Source: CAZCFB01 sp964511535
GTDB lineage: Bacteria; Myxococcota_A; Polyangia; GCA-2747355; CAZCFB01
Reading direction: 5' to 3'
NCBI GenBank assembly: GCA_964511535.1
Contig: CAZEFW010000011.1
Location: 28,947 to 92,946, forward strand
DNA: 64,000 bases
The translations under genes and the position numbers were made by a program. Positions 7,973 through 15,661 of the stretch are shown here, piece by piece (the first letter of the stretch is position 1; every line of letters begins with the position of its first letter). The notes beneath the pieces were generated by a model. That model ran no database searches. It was given only the letters and a program-made list of their open reading frames with translations, and had not been told where the DNA came from.

Positions 7973-9955
7973 ATGACACGAGACGAATCCAACGGCGGCA
8001 AGGGCCCCGGGCAGGACCCCGAGCTGGACCCGGAGGAGCTCATCGAGCCGGCCGCAGCGCCTGGTTCGGTGGTGGTGGACTGGGAGGCGGAGCTGACGCC
8101 CACCCCGGCAGCGGCGCGCGCGCGCGATCCGCTGCGCGACACCCAGCCGGGCCTCGCCCCGCCCCCCCACGAGGAGCCTGCGGACGGCGAGCCCGTGTTC
8201 CAGAGCCTGGTGGACGAGGCCGCCGCCGCAGAGGCGGACGATGAGATCGACGCTGCCGTCGAGGCTGCGCAGGAGGCCGAGCTCCCCGACGCGGCGCCCC
8301 TGGAAACCGAGACCCCCGACGCGGCGCCCCTGGATGCCGAGGCCCCCATCGCGGCGACCTCGGCGGCGCCGCCTCCGCCGCCCGAGGAGGAGGTTACCGA
8401 CCCGAGCCGCCCCCGGCAGCGGCCAGCGCCGCGCATGGTGGTGGCCGTGGCCAGCGGCAAGGGGGGCGTCGGCAAGAGCCTTCTGGCCGCGAGCATCTCC
8501 ATCTATCTGGCGCAGCTCGGCAAGAAGGTCGCGCTGGTGGACGCCGCCCTCAGCTCCCCCAACCTGCACACCCTGGTGGGGCTGGATGAGCCCGAGCGGT
8601 CGCTGCACAGCTTCCTGCGCGGCGAGGTGGAGCACCTGTCCGAGGTGCTGGAGGAGACCCCCTTCCCCGGGTTGCAGCTGATCCCGGGGCACCTCAACGG
8701 CTACGCCTCGGCCAACGCCCGGCCGACCCAGAAGAACCTGCTCCTGTCCCAGATCCACGCCCTGCCGGCGGAGTTCGTGGTGCTCGACCTGGACGCGGGC
8801 ACCTCCTTCAACGTCATCGACCTGTTCCTGGTGGCCGACCTGCATGTGGTGGTGACCCACCCCGAGCCGCCCTCCATCGAGAGCACGTTTCGCATGATCA
8901 AGAGCGCCTTCGTGCGCAAGGCCGCCGGCCTGCCCGGGCTCAAGGAGCTGCTGGCCGAGCTGCGGCCCCAGGCCCACGCCGGGCTGCCCACGCCGAACCA
9001 GCTGCTGCGGCGAGCCAGAGAGGTGAACCCTCCGTTGGCCGAGGCGCTGCACCACGCCATGGCCAGCTTCAAGCCGCGCCTGGTGGTGAACAAGACCCGC
9101 ACCCGGGACGATCTGGAGCTCGGCCCGGCCCTCACCGTGGCCGGCCGCCGCCACGTGGGACTGCCCCTTGATTACCTGGGCTACGTGGAGAACGACGACC
9201 TGGCCTGGGTCACCGTGCGAAAGCGGCGGGCGCTGATGGTGGAGTACCCCGAGGCCAAGGTGTGCAAGGACCTGGAGCGGGTGGTGCGCCGGATCATCTC
9301 CCTGGAGTCCAAGGAGAGGCCCGAGTGCATGCGGGTGCCCAAGTCCCTGGCCGAACAGAACCACTACGAGATCCTCGGGCTGCACGCCCACTCCACCGGC
9401 GAGGAGGTGCGCCGGGCTCAGCGACGGATCCGAACCATCTACGGCCATGACTCCCGCGCCATCTTCGGCGTGGCGCCGCCCGAAGAGGTGGAGGCCATGC
9501 ACCGCCGCATCGAGCTGGCCTACACCACCCTGGTGGATCCGGAGAAGCGGCACCTGTACAACCAGGAGCTCTTCCCGGGGGGCAAGGGCATCGACGACGC
9601 CGAGGAGGTGGCCCAGGGCGCCGAGGCCGCCGTGACCGAGGGGACCATCGAGCCGGCCATGCCGCCGCCGCTGGAGGACCTGCCAGACATGCCGCCGCTG
9701 GCGCCGGACACCGAGTTCACCGGCGACTTGCTGCGCCAGGTGCGCGAGGCCCTCGGGATGGAGCGCGGCGACCTGTCCAATCGAACCAAGATTCAGATCA
9801 GCCACCTGCGCGCCATCGAGGAGGAGGACTTCTCTGCCACCCCGGCCAAGGTCTACCTGCGCGGCTGGGTCAAGAACATCGCCCGGGAGCTGCGGCTCAA
9901 CCCCGAGCAGGTGGCCGCGACCTACATGGAGCGCTACGAGGCGAGGGTGGAGTAG
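7973..9955 (+). CDS. MinD/ParA-like ATPase fused to degenerate J-domain and RodZ-type HTH
   Basis: 660 residues in four parts. Residues 1-155 are acidic and Pro/Ala-rich, probably disordered, with an internal duplication (DAAPLETETPDAAPLDAEAP). Residues about 157-440 form a P-loop ATPase of the MinD/ParA/FlhG class with deviant Walker A KGGVGKS (Lys163) and LDLDAGTSFNVID as Walker B. Residues about 462-530 resemble a DnaJ J-domain (NHYEILGL ... LVDPEKRHLYNQ), but the HPD tripeptide is replaced by GHDS. Residues about 578-655 match the HTH_25/RodZ N-terminal domain (LLRQVREALGMERGDLSNRT). An in-frame ATG at 7889 would add 28 residues. The architecture suggests positioning or tethering of a cell-pole or cytoskeletal factor; this is inferred. 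Confidence 0.88.
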   Translation: MTRDESNGGKGPGQDPELDPEELIEPAAAPGSVVVDWEAELTPTPAAARARDPLRDTQPGLAPPPHEEPADGEPVFQSLVDEAAAAEADDEIDAAVEAAQEAELPDAAPLETETPDAAPLDAEAPIAATSAAPPPPPEEEVTDPSRPRQRPAPRMVVAVASGKGGVGKSLLAASISIYLAQLGKKVALVDAALSSPNLHTLVGLDEPERSLHSFLRGEVEHLSEVLEETPFPGLQLIPGHLNGYASANARPTQKNLLLSQIHALPAEFVVLDLDAGTSFNVIDLFLVADLHVVVTHPEPPSIESTFRMIKSAFVRKAAGLPGLKELLAELRPQAHAGLPTPNQLLRRAREVNPPLAEALHHAMASFKPRLVVNKTRTRDDLELGPALTVAGRRHVGLPLDYLGYVENDDLAWVTVRKRRALMVEYPEAKVCKDLERVVRRIISLESKERPECMRVPKSLAEQNHYEILGLHAHSTGEEVRRAQRRIRTIYGHDSRAIFGVAPPEEVEAMHRRIELAYTTLVDPEKRHLYNQELFPGGKGIDDAEEVAQGAEAAVTEGTIEPAMPPPLEDLPDMPPLAPDTEFTGDLLRQVREALGMERGDLSNRTKIQISHLRAIEEEDFSATPAKVYLRGWVKNIARELRLNPEQVAATYMERYEARVE

Positions 9956-9960
9956 AAGAA

Positions 9961-10045
9961 GGCTTCAGACCTCAGGCCTCAGGCTTCAGGTGCGATAGCT
10001 CCACGGGCAAGCGACCCTGAAGCCTGAAGTCCGAAGTCTGAAGCC
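9961..10045. repeat. heptamer repeat forming a long imperfect hairpin between convergent genes
   Basis: Four 7-bp units (CTTCAGA, CCTCAGG, CCTCAGG, CTTCAGG) face four reverse-complementary units (CCTGAAG, CCTGAAG, TCCGAAG, TCTGAAG). The 30-base arms 9961-9990 and 10016-10045 match at 26 of 30 positions, and all four differences are transitions. It lies between the ATPase gene and the convergent pdxA and could act as a bidirectional terminator. Confidence 0.75.
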
Positions 10046-10064
10046 GGGGCGGCGGAGCCGCCCC
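10046..10064. terminator. GC-rich hairpin at the 3' end of pdxA
   Basis: Perfect 8-bp stem GGGGCGGC/GCCGCCCC with a GGA loop, directly abutting the pdxA stop codon. There is no T-run, so it is not a classical intrinsic terminator, but it may block transcription from the convergent side. Confidence 0.4.
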
Positions 10065-11042
10065 CTACCCCGCTCGTTGGCGCCGTCGCACGATCTCCAC
10101 TGCCATCTTGATGGCGGCGGCCATGCTCTCGTGCCTCGCCGTTCCCTTGTCGGCGATGTCCAGGGCGCTGCCGTGGGCCGGAGAGGTGCGCACCACTGGC
10201 AGGCCGAGGGTGTGGTTCACGGCGTCGTCGCGGTGCAGGATCTTGATCGGGATCATCGCCTGGTCGTGGTAGCAGCAGACCACCGCGTCCCAGGTCTCGG
10301 GCCCGACGAAGATCCCATCGGCGGGCAGCGGGCCCACCAGCCGCGCCCTGCCCTCTTGCTTCTCGAGCGTCTCGGCGGCCAGGGCCAGCCCCGGGGCGAG
10401 CAGATCCTGCTCCTCGGTGCCCAGCATCCCGTCTTCTCCGGCGTGGGGGTTCAGGCCCGCCAGGGCCACCCGCGGGCGCGAGACGCCCAGGTCGCGGGTG
10501 AGGGTCTCCACCGTGAGCAGCAGGGTGTCGCGCACGAGGCCAACGTCGAGGCATTCGCTCACCGCGTGCAGCGGCATGTGCCCTGTCAGCGGCACCACGC
10601 GAAGCTGCGGTCCGGCCAGCATCATCGCCGTGTCCGCCACGCCGCAGCGGTGGGCCAGGAACTCGGTGTGCCCCGGGAAGGGGAAGCCCGCGGCCCGGGC
10701 TGACGCCTTGGTGATGGGCGCGGTGATCAGGGCGTCTGCGCGGCCCATGACCACCACCTCCATGGCCTTCTCAAGCGCGGCCACCGACAGCGCCCCTTCG
10801 CGCTCTCCAGAGACGCCGGGCTCCACCTTGTCCGCCTCGTCGCCGCTGCTCGAGGTGTCGACCCAGATCACACCGGGTGGCTTCGGGTTGAGCCCAAGCC
10901 GCTTCGCCGTGCGCACAAAAATCTCCCGGCTCCCGAAGACCCGCCGGGAAACGCCGGGCGTTGGGCGCTGAAGGGTCCTCAAGATGATCTCCGGGCCGAT
11001 CCCGGCCGGATCGCCCATGGTGATGGCCACGCGTAAGCTCAC
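10065..11042 (-). CDS. pdxA: 4-hydroxythreonine-4-phosphate dehydrogenase
   Basis: 325-residue NAD-dependent, metal-binding enzyme of the DXP-dependent pyridoxal phosphate pathway. The N-terminus AITMGDPAGIGPEI is the PdxA hallmark. Metal-site histidines lie in FPGHTEF, LNPHAGEDGMLG and CCYHDQAMIP. Length is normal. It starts with GTG, preceded by GGGAGGA five bases upstream. It is a monocistronic gene divergent from the DUF3108 gene. No other vitamin B6 gene is in the window. Confidence 0.95.
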   Translation of the reverse strand: MSLRVAITMGDPAGIGPEIILRTLQRPTPGVSRRVFGSREIFVRTAKRLGLNPKPPGVIWVDTSSSGDEADKVEPGVSGEREGALSVAALEKAMEVVVMGRADALITAPITKASARAAGFPFPGHTEFLAHRCGVADTAMMLAGPQLRVVPLTGHMPLHAVSECLDVGLVRDTLLLTVETLTRDLGVSRPRVALAGLNPHAGEDGMLGTEEQDLLAPGLALAAETLEKQEGRARLVGPLPADGIFVGPETWDAVVCCYHDQAMIPIKILHRDDAVNHTLGLPVVRTSPAHGSALDIADKGTARHESMAAAIKMAVEIVRRRQRAG

Positions 11043-11072
11043 TTGGTCCTCCCGTAGTTCCCACCGTACAAT
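11043..11072 (+). promoter_or_regulatory. candidate sigma-70 promoter upstream of the DUF3108 gene
   Basis: TTGGTC (11043-11048) and TACAAT (11067-11072) are separated by 18 bases, about 45 bp before the ATG at 11117. The -35 overlaps the leader of divergent pdxA. Confidence 0.45.
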
Positions 11073-11116
11073 ATTGGTTGGTAAATACCAGACGCGCTGA
11101 ACACGTCACACCAGGC

Positions 11117-12058
11117 ATGAGACGACACACTTACATCGCGGCAATCGCCGCGGCCTTGCTGGCCTCCCCGGGGCCCGCGAGCGCCGATCCCAGGAACGCT
11201 CCCGACCTGCAGGCGCGGCTGGTGGACCGCGGGGCCATGCTGCCCGTCGCCCGGCTCAAGCTGATCCCGCGCAAGGCGGCTGCGAGCGAGGCAAAGAAAA
11301 AGATCCGCCCCCGACGCAAAGCTCGCCGCAGTACCGTGGGCTGGGGATCCGGCGAGCGCATGACCTACCGCGTCGCCCTGGCCGGCGTGTGGGGCGGCCG
11401 CGCCGCCATCTCGGTGGGCAAGAAGCGCCGCCACGGCAAGCGGTCCTACCTGAAGATCCGCGGCCTGGGCGAGACGGTGCCCTTCATCTCCGCCATCCAC
11501 AAGATGAGCGAGGACATGACGACCACGGTGTGGCTGGACGACCTGTCTCCCCGGCGCCAGCTGGCCGACCGGAAGATGCCGGGAAAGGACCGCCTGCTCG
11601 ACACCCGCTTCGGTGACGTGATCAAGCAGTCGCTGACCCACAAGGGGCGCACGTTCCATCGCGCCCGCACCATCGGCCGGCCATACCTCGATCCCATCAC
11701 CGCCCTGTTCGGGCTGCGCTCGGTGGCCCTGCCGGCGGGCGCCTCGTTCAACATGCGCGTGGTCAACGGCACCAGCATGATGGTGGTGGAGGCCAAGGTG
11801 ACCCGGCGAGAGCGCCTGCGCGTGGGCGGCGAGCAGTACAAGACGGTGCTGGTGGAGGGCACGGGGCGCAAGGTCCGGGACGACGGATCCCTCTGGCCGG
11901 GCAAGAAGCCGCGGCGCCTGGCCATCTGGTTCACCGACGACCGGGCGCGCATCCCGGTGAAGGTAATCGGCGACACCAAGATAGGGCAGATCGAGGCCAT
12001 CCTCTCCTCATATCGACCCTCGCGCCGTGGCCTGCGAGTGGGCGTGGCCGGGCTCTGA
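11117..12058 (+). CDS. exported DUF3108 protein
   Basis: 313 residues with a Sec signal peptide (MRRHTYIAAIAAALLASPGPASA) and a DUF3108 domain from about residue 75: GERMTYRVALAGVWGG, a central FISAIHKMSEDMTT segment, and a C-terminal AIWFTDDRARIPVKV. DUF3108 proteins are periplasmic or outer-membrane beta-rich proteins of unknown function, common in Proteobacteria. An in-frame GTG at 11078 would add 13 residues, but the signal peptide fits the ATG at 11117. It is probably monocistronic and driven by the TACAAT promoter upstream. Confidence 0.88.
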   Translation: MRRHTYIAAIAAALLASPGPASADPRNAPDLQARLVDRGAMLPVARLKLIPRKAAASEAKKKIRPRRKARRSTVGWGSGERMTYRVALAGVWGGRAAISVGKKRRHGKRSYLKIRGLGETVPFISAIHKMSEDMTTTVWLDDLSPRRQLADRKMPGKDRLLDTRFGDVIKQSLTHKGRTFHRARTIGRPYLDPITALFGLRSVALPAGASFNMRVVNGTSMMVVEAKVTRRERLRVGGEQYKTVLVEGTGRKVRDDGSLWPGKKPRRLAIWFTDDRARIPVKVIGDTKIGQIEAILSSYRPSRRGLRVGVAGL

Positions 12059-12137
12059 CCCCTGGCGATCCGCAGCGCACACAATCAAAGAAAACGTGGC
12101 CTGTTGGCGCAGAATATGCTCTAGACCGTGGTACCAG

Positions 12138-12172
12138 TTGTGTAACAATAGGCAGTACAGTCACCGTACAGT
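12138..12172. promoter_or_regulatory. clustered repeats upstream of clpX, possible operator
   Basis: A small palindrome TTGTGTAACAA (12138-12148) is followed by two direct copies of GTACAGT 11 bp apart (12155-12161, 12166-12172), one helical turn. This fits a regulator binding site, but no regulator can be named. Confidence 0.3.
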
Positions 12173-12180
12173 GGTGGCGT

Positions 12181-12218
12181 TAGCTGTAGGGGCGTCATTT
12201 AGCTGTAGGGGCGTCATT
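12181..12218 (+). repeat. 19-bp perfect tandem duplication directly before clpX
   Basis: TAGCTGTAGGGGCGTCATT occurs twice in tandem, followed by a third partial TGTAGGG that serves as the likely ribosome binding site of clpX (GTG at 12230). Each unit carries a TAGGGG core, so the duplication multiplies Shine-Dalgarno-like sequences in the leader. Confidence 0.85.
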
Positions 12219-12229
12219 GTAGGGATACC

Positions 12230-13435
12230 GTGGACGATATTCGCTGTTCATTCTGTGGCAAACGCAGGTCTGAGGTTCGCAAGCTCATCAGCGGACCCAA
12301 CGTGTACGTGTGCGACGAGTGCGTCGCCCTGTGCAACGAGATCATCGAGCAAGACGAGAGCCCGGCCCACCGGCAGTATCCCCGGCCCCAGGAGATCCTG
12401 GACGAGCTGGACCGCTACGTCATCGGCCAGGACGCGGCCAAGCGTGCCCTGTCGGTGGCGGTCTACAACCACTACAAGCGCATCTCCTACCGGGGCAAGC
12501 CCGGGGACGTTGAGCTGGCCAAGGGCAACATCCTGCTGCTCGGCCCCTCGGGCTGCGGCAAGACCCTGCTGGCCCAGACCCTGGCGCGAAAGCTGGACGT
12601 GCCCTTCGCCATGGCCGACGCGACGACCCTGACCGAGGCGGGCTACGTGGGTGAGGACGTGGAGAGCATCATCAAGTCCCTCTACCGCGCAGCCGACGGC
12701 GATGTGGAGCGCGCCTCCCACGGCATCGTCTGCCTGGACGAGGTGGACAAGATCGCGCGCCGCAGCGGCGGGCCGTCCGTGAGCCGTGATGTCTCCGGCG
12801 AAGGCGTGCAGCAGGCCCTGCTCAAGATGCTCGAGGGCCGCAAGGCCACCATCACCCCCGACGGCTCCCGCAACCGCCCCCAGCAGGAGCTGATCCAGGT
12901 GGACACCACCAACATCCTGTTCATCTGCACCGGCAGCTTTACCGGCGTGGAGGATCAGGTGCGCAACCGGGTGGGCGAAAAGGGGCTCGGCTTCGGCGCC
13001 ACGGTGGACCGCACCCTGGAGGACAGCAACGCCCTGCGCGCCCTGGTGCAGCACGAGGACCTGATCAAGTACGGCATGATCCCGGAGTTCGTGGGCCGCA
13101 TCCCCATCGTGGTGGCCTGTGATGATCTGGACGCCGACGCCCTGACCCAGATCCTCTGGAAGCCGAAGAACGCGCTGGTGCGCCAGTACCAACGCCTGTT
13201 CGAGATGGAGGGCGTACGGCTTCGGGTGACCCCCGAGGCCATGCGCGCCGTGGCCGACGAGGCGTACCGGCGCAAGTCCGGCGCCCGCGGACTGCGCTCC
13301 ATCATCGAGGAGGTGATGCTCGACGTGATGTACGAGCTCCCCTCCCTGGAGGGGATCGTCGAGTGCGTGATCGACGAACCGACCATCGTTGACCGCAGCA
13401 GACCGAAGCTGATCCGGGAGAAGAAGGCCTCATGA
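12230..13435 (+). CDS. clpX: ATP-dependent Clp protease ATP-binding subunit ClpX
   Basis: 401-residue AAA+ unfoldase. The N-terminal C4 zinc finger (CSFCGK ... CDECVALC) recruits adaptors and substrates. Walker A is GPSGCGKT (about residue 104) and Walker B is CLDEVDKI (about 166). The GYVGEDVE pore loop and RDVSGEGVQQALLK segment are intact. The ClpP-docking loop reads LGF (in GLGFGATV), an accepted variant of IGF. It starts with GTG after AGGG. It is not next to clpP, tig or lon, the usual neighbours, so it may be a separate or second clpX copy. A DksA-like gene follows 22 bp downstream. Confidence 0.95.
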   Translation: MDDIRCSFCGKRRSEVRKLISGPNVYVCDECVALCNEIIEQDESPAHRQYPRPQEILDELDRYVIGQDAAKRALSVAVYNHYKRISYRGKPGDVELAKGNILLLGPSGCGKTLLAQTLARKLDVPFAMADATTLTEAGYVGEDVESIIKSLYRAADGDVERASHGIVCLDEVDKIARRSGGPSVSRDVSGEGVQQALLKMLEGRKATITPDGSRNRPQQELIQVDTTNILFICTGSFTGVEDQVRNRVGEKGLGFGATVDRTLEDSNALRALVQHEDLIKYGMIPEFVGRIPIVVACDDLDADALTQILWKPKNALVRQYQRLFEMEGVRLRVTPEAMRAVADEAYRRKSGARGLRSIIEEVMLDVMYELPSLEGIVECVIDEPTIVDRSRPKLIREKKAS

Positions 13436-13457
13436 CCCGGGGCCACACAGGAGCGCA

Positions 13458-13859
13458 ATGCTAACGCCTGATCAAAGAGATCAGATCCACGCCCGGCTGG
13501 TGGAGTCCGCCGAGCAACTCCAGGCCAGCGCAGCGAACAGCCTCCGCATGAGCCGGGACCGGGAGGCGGACACCGGCAGGGACTCCATCGACCTGTCCGT
13601 GACCGAGTGGCTGCTATCAACCGACCTGCGCCTGCGAGACCGCGAGATGAAGTTCCTGAACAAGGTCCGCAAGGCGCTGCTCCGCCTCGACGAGGGGATC
13701 ATCGACGAGTGCGAAGATTGTGGCGAGCTGATCGGCTTCAAGCGCTTGATGGCGCGCCCCGTGACGACCCTCTGTATCCACTGCAAGGAGTCGCGCGAGG
13801 AGCAGGAGAAGCAGAGCTGGAATGGTGTTCCGGCGCCAGCACCCGGCAAAAAGGGGTAG
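13458..13859 (+). CDS. DksA/TraR family C4 zinc-finger protein
   Basis: 133 residues: an N-terminal helical hairpin (coiled coil, about 5-80) and a C-terminal C4 zinc finger with Cys85, Cys88, Cys106 and Cys109. The tip of the hairpin carries D-x2-D (Asp42, Asp45) followed by L-S, close to the D-x-x-D-x-A tip by which DksA acts in the RNA polymerase secondary channel. Together with ppGpp, DksA tunes transcription initiation under starvation. AGGAG precedes the ATG. It lies 22 bp after clpX and is probably co-transcribed with it. Whether it is true DksA or a paralog cannot be told from sequence alone. Confidence 0.88.
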   Translation: MLTPDQRDQIHARLVESAEQLQASAANSLRMSRDREADTGRDSIDLSVTEWLLSTDLRLRDREMKFLNKVRKALLRLDEGIIDECEDCGELIGFKRLMARPVTTLCIHCKESREEQEKQSWNGVPAPAPGKKG

Positions 13860-13984
13860 AGCCACAGGCCGGGCGTAGAGGGGGCCTGCAGAACATTACA
13901 ACTCGCCGGAATCAATGCGGTCTGGTTTTGGCGTTCTTGTTTCTTATGATGTAGACTCGCTCAAACTCGAACTGACGACGCCCG

Positions 13985-15421
13985 ATGCCTGATCCGCAGC
14001 AAAAGTACAAGATTATCGAGAAGCTCGATAGCGGCGGCATGGCCGAGATCTACCGCGGCGAGGCGGAGTCGATCCAGGGTTTCAAGAAGCAGGTGGCCAT
14101 CAAGCGGGTCCTGCCCCACCTGACCAAGAACAAGCGGTTCGTGGCCATGTTCCTCGACGAGGCGCGGCTCAGCCTCTACCTGGACCACGCCAACATCGTC
14201 CACGTGTTCGACATCGGGTTCTCGGGCAACACCTTCTTCATCGTGATGGAGTTCATCGACGGGCTGAACCTGCGCTACCTGCAGGAGAGCCTCAAGCGCC
14301 AGAACCGGCGGCTCGACATCGCCCAGGCGCTGTTCGTCATGATGGAGGTGACCAAGGGGCTGGCTTACGCCCACGAGAAGGTTGACATCGAGTCGGGCAA
14401 GCCGCTGGGCATCGTGCATCGGGACATCTCCCCGCCCAACATCCTGCTGTCCAAGACGGGCGAGGTGAAGCTGGTGGACTTCGGCCTGGCCAAGGCCGCC
14501 AACCAGGTGGAGAACACCGAGCCCGGCGTGGTGAAGGGCAAGTTCTCGTACCTGTCGCCTGAGGCCGCCCGGGGCGAGGACGTGGACGCCCGCGCCGACA
14601 TCTTCGCCTGCGGCATCATCCTGTTCGAGATGCTCACCGGCAAGCGGCTGTTCTACGGCGAGACCGACTACCAGACCGTTGAGCTGGTGCGCAAGGCGCG
14701 GGTGCCGCCAATGGTGGCGCTCAACCCGGAGATCACCCCTGACCTGGAGCAGCTGGTGCTCGGGTGCCTGGCCCTGGACCCGGAGGACCGGTACGCCACG
14801 GCGTACGAGCTGCACGACGTGCTGGCGCACCACCTTTTCTCCAATGGGCTCAAGGTCACCAACCGGGACCTGGCGCACCTGGTGCGCAACTGCGCGGCCG
14901 AGAAGAGCCACTCGCAGCCCCAGGAGGGCGACTCGGGCAACGTCATCGACCAGCTGATCCAGGACGAGGTGGCGCGGCTGGCGCCTGTGCAGCAGGTGAG
15001 CGAGGACGCCCTGGGCGCGCGGCCCCTGACGCCCGAGGAGCTGGGCATGTCGGACCAGGTCCTCGACCCGCGGGACTTCGTGGACACCCGGGGCTGGACC
15101 AGCGAGCTGGAGGAGACCGAGGACGGCGGCGCGGTGATGACCTTCCACGCCCCGCGCGAGGCGCCCGAGCTGCCCGAAATCGGCAGCCTGGAGGAGTACC
15201 TCGAGGGGAGCGATGAGGAGCAGCCCGGCCTGCACCGCCTCCCCCAGCACCAGGCGCGCAAGGAGGGCAAGGGCATGAGCACCCGCACTCTCAAGGGGCT
15301 GCTCATCGCGCTGGTGCTGCTCTGCCTGCTCGGCGCCGCCGCGGCGGTGGCGATGTGGAAGCTGGGAGACAAACCGCGCATCGATCCGGATCTGGTGGAC
15401 GACATCATCCAGCCGGAGTAG
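13985..15421 (+). CDS. Ser/Thr protein kinase with C-terminal membrane anchor
   Basis: 478 residues. A Hanks-type kinase domain occupies about 8-285: Gly-rich loop LDSGGMAEIYRG, catalytic Lys in VAIKRVL, HRDISPPN (about 145-152) and DFG (about 165), with a SYLSPEAARGE activation/P+1 segment. Residues about 300-430 are acidic linker. A single transmembrane helix lies at about 437-458 (LLIALVLLCLLGAAAAVAMW), leaving a short tail. The kinase domain is therefore cytoplasmic with no extracellular sensor. The HRDISPPN form is typical of myxobacterial kinases. Targets are unknown; the acidic TPR protein encoded at 17997-23924 is a candidate by proximity. Confidence 0.93.
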   Translation: MPDPQQKYKIIEKLDSGGMAEIYRGEAESIQGFKKQVAIKRVLPHLTKNKRFVAMFLDEARLSLYLDHANIVHVFDIGFSGNTFFIVMEFIDGLNLRYLQESLKRQNRRLDIAQALFVMMEVTKGLAYAHEKVDIESGKPLGIVHRDISPPNILLSKTGEVKLVDFGLAKAANQVENTEPGVVKGKFSYLSPEAARGEDVDARADIFACGIILFEMLTGKRLFYGETDYQTVELVRKARVPPMVALNPEITPDLEQLVLGCLALDPEDRYATAYELHDVLAHHLFSNGLKVTNRDLAHLVRNCAAEKSHSQPQEGDSGNVIDQLIQDEVARLAPVQQVSEDALGARPLTPEELGMSDQVLDPRDFVDTRGWTSELEETEDGGAVMTFHAPREAPELPEIGSLEEYLEGSDEEQPGLHRLPQHQARKEGKGMSTRTLKGLLIALVLLCLLGAAAAVAMWKLGDKPRIDPDLVDDIIQPE

Positions 15422-15432
15422 CGCGCTCCGCC

Positions 15433-15549
15433 TCGGCATCAGCGTCAGCGTCAGCGTCGGCCCCAGCATCAGCATCAGCTTCAGCCCAGGCATCAGCATC
15501 AGCTTCAGCTGCAGCTGCAGCCTCAGCTTCAGCCCAGGCCTCAGCATCG
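15433..15549. repeat. hexamer short-tandem-repeat tract
   Basis: A run of imperfect 6-bp units (CATCAG, CGTCAG, CTTCAG, CTGCAG) starts just after the kinase stop. No coding signal is seen. It is one of several intergenic tandem-repeat tracts in the window. Confidence 0.7.
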
Positions 15550-15557
15550 GTTGCCCG

Positions 15558-15605
15558 TTCTGTCATTTCGTCGTTTCGTCGTTTCGTCGTTTCGTCGTTT
15601 TGTTC
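15558..15605. repeat. 8-bp tandem repeat TTYYGTCR (six units)
   Basis: Units TTCTGTCA, four copies of TTTCGTCG, then degenerate TTTTGTTC. The same 8-bp family recurs at 48660-48699. It lies in the 240-bp gap before the GH57-like gene, which contains only this and the hexamer tract. Confidence 0.85.
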
Positions 15606-15661
15606 TCCACCGCCAAACCCCTTGCGCCCTGCCCTGGCTCGTTCAATAAGATATCCACCAC

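Noticed and set aside
13961..15547. 528-codon open frame antisense to the kinase gene
   Set aside because: Its start is the hexamer repeat read backwards (Lys/Leu/Met repeats) and the rest mirrors the kinase gene. No independent start signal was seen.
15433..15605. CRISPR array
   Set aside because: The units are 6-8 bp and contiguous, with no spacers; these are short tandem repeats.
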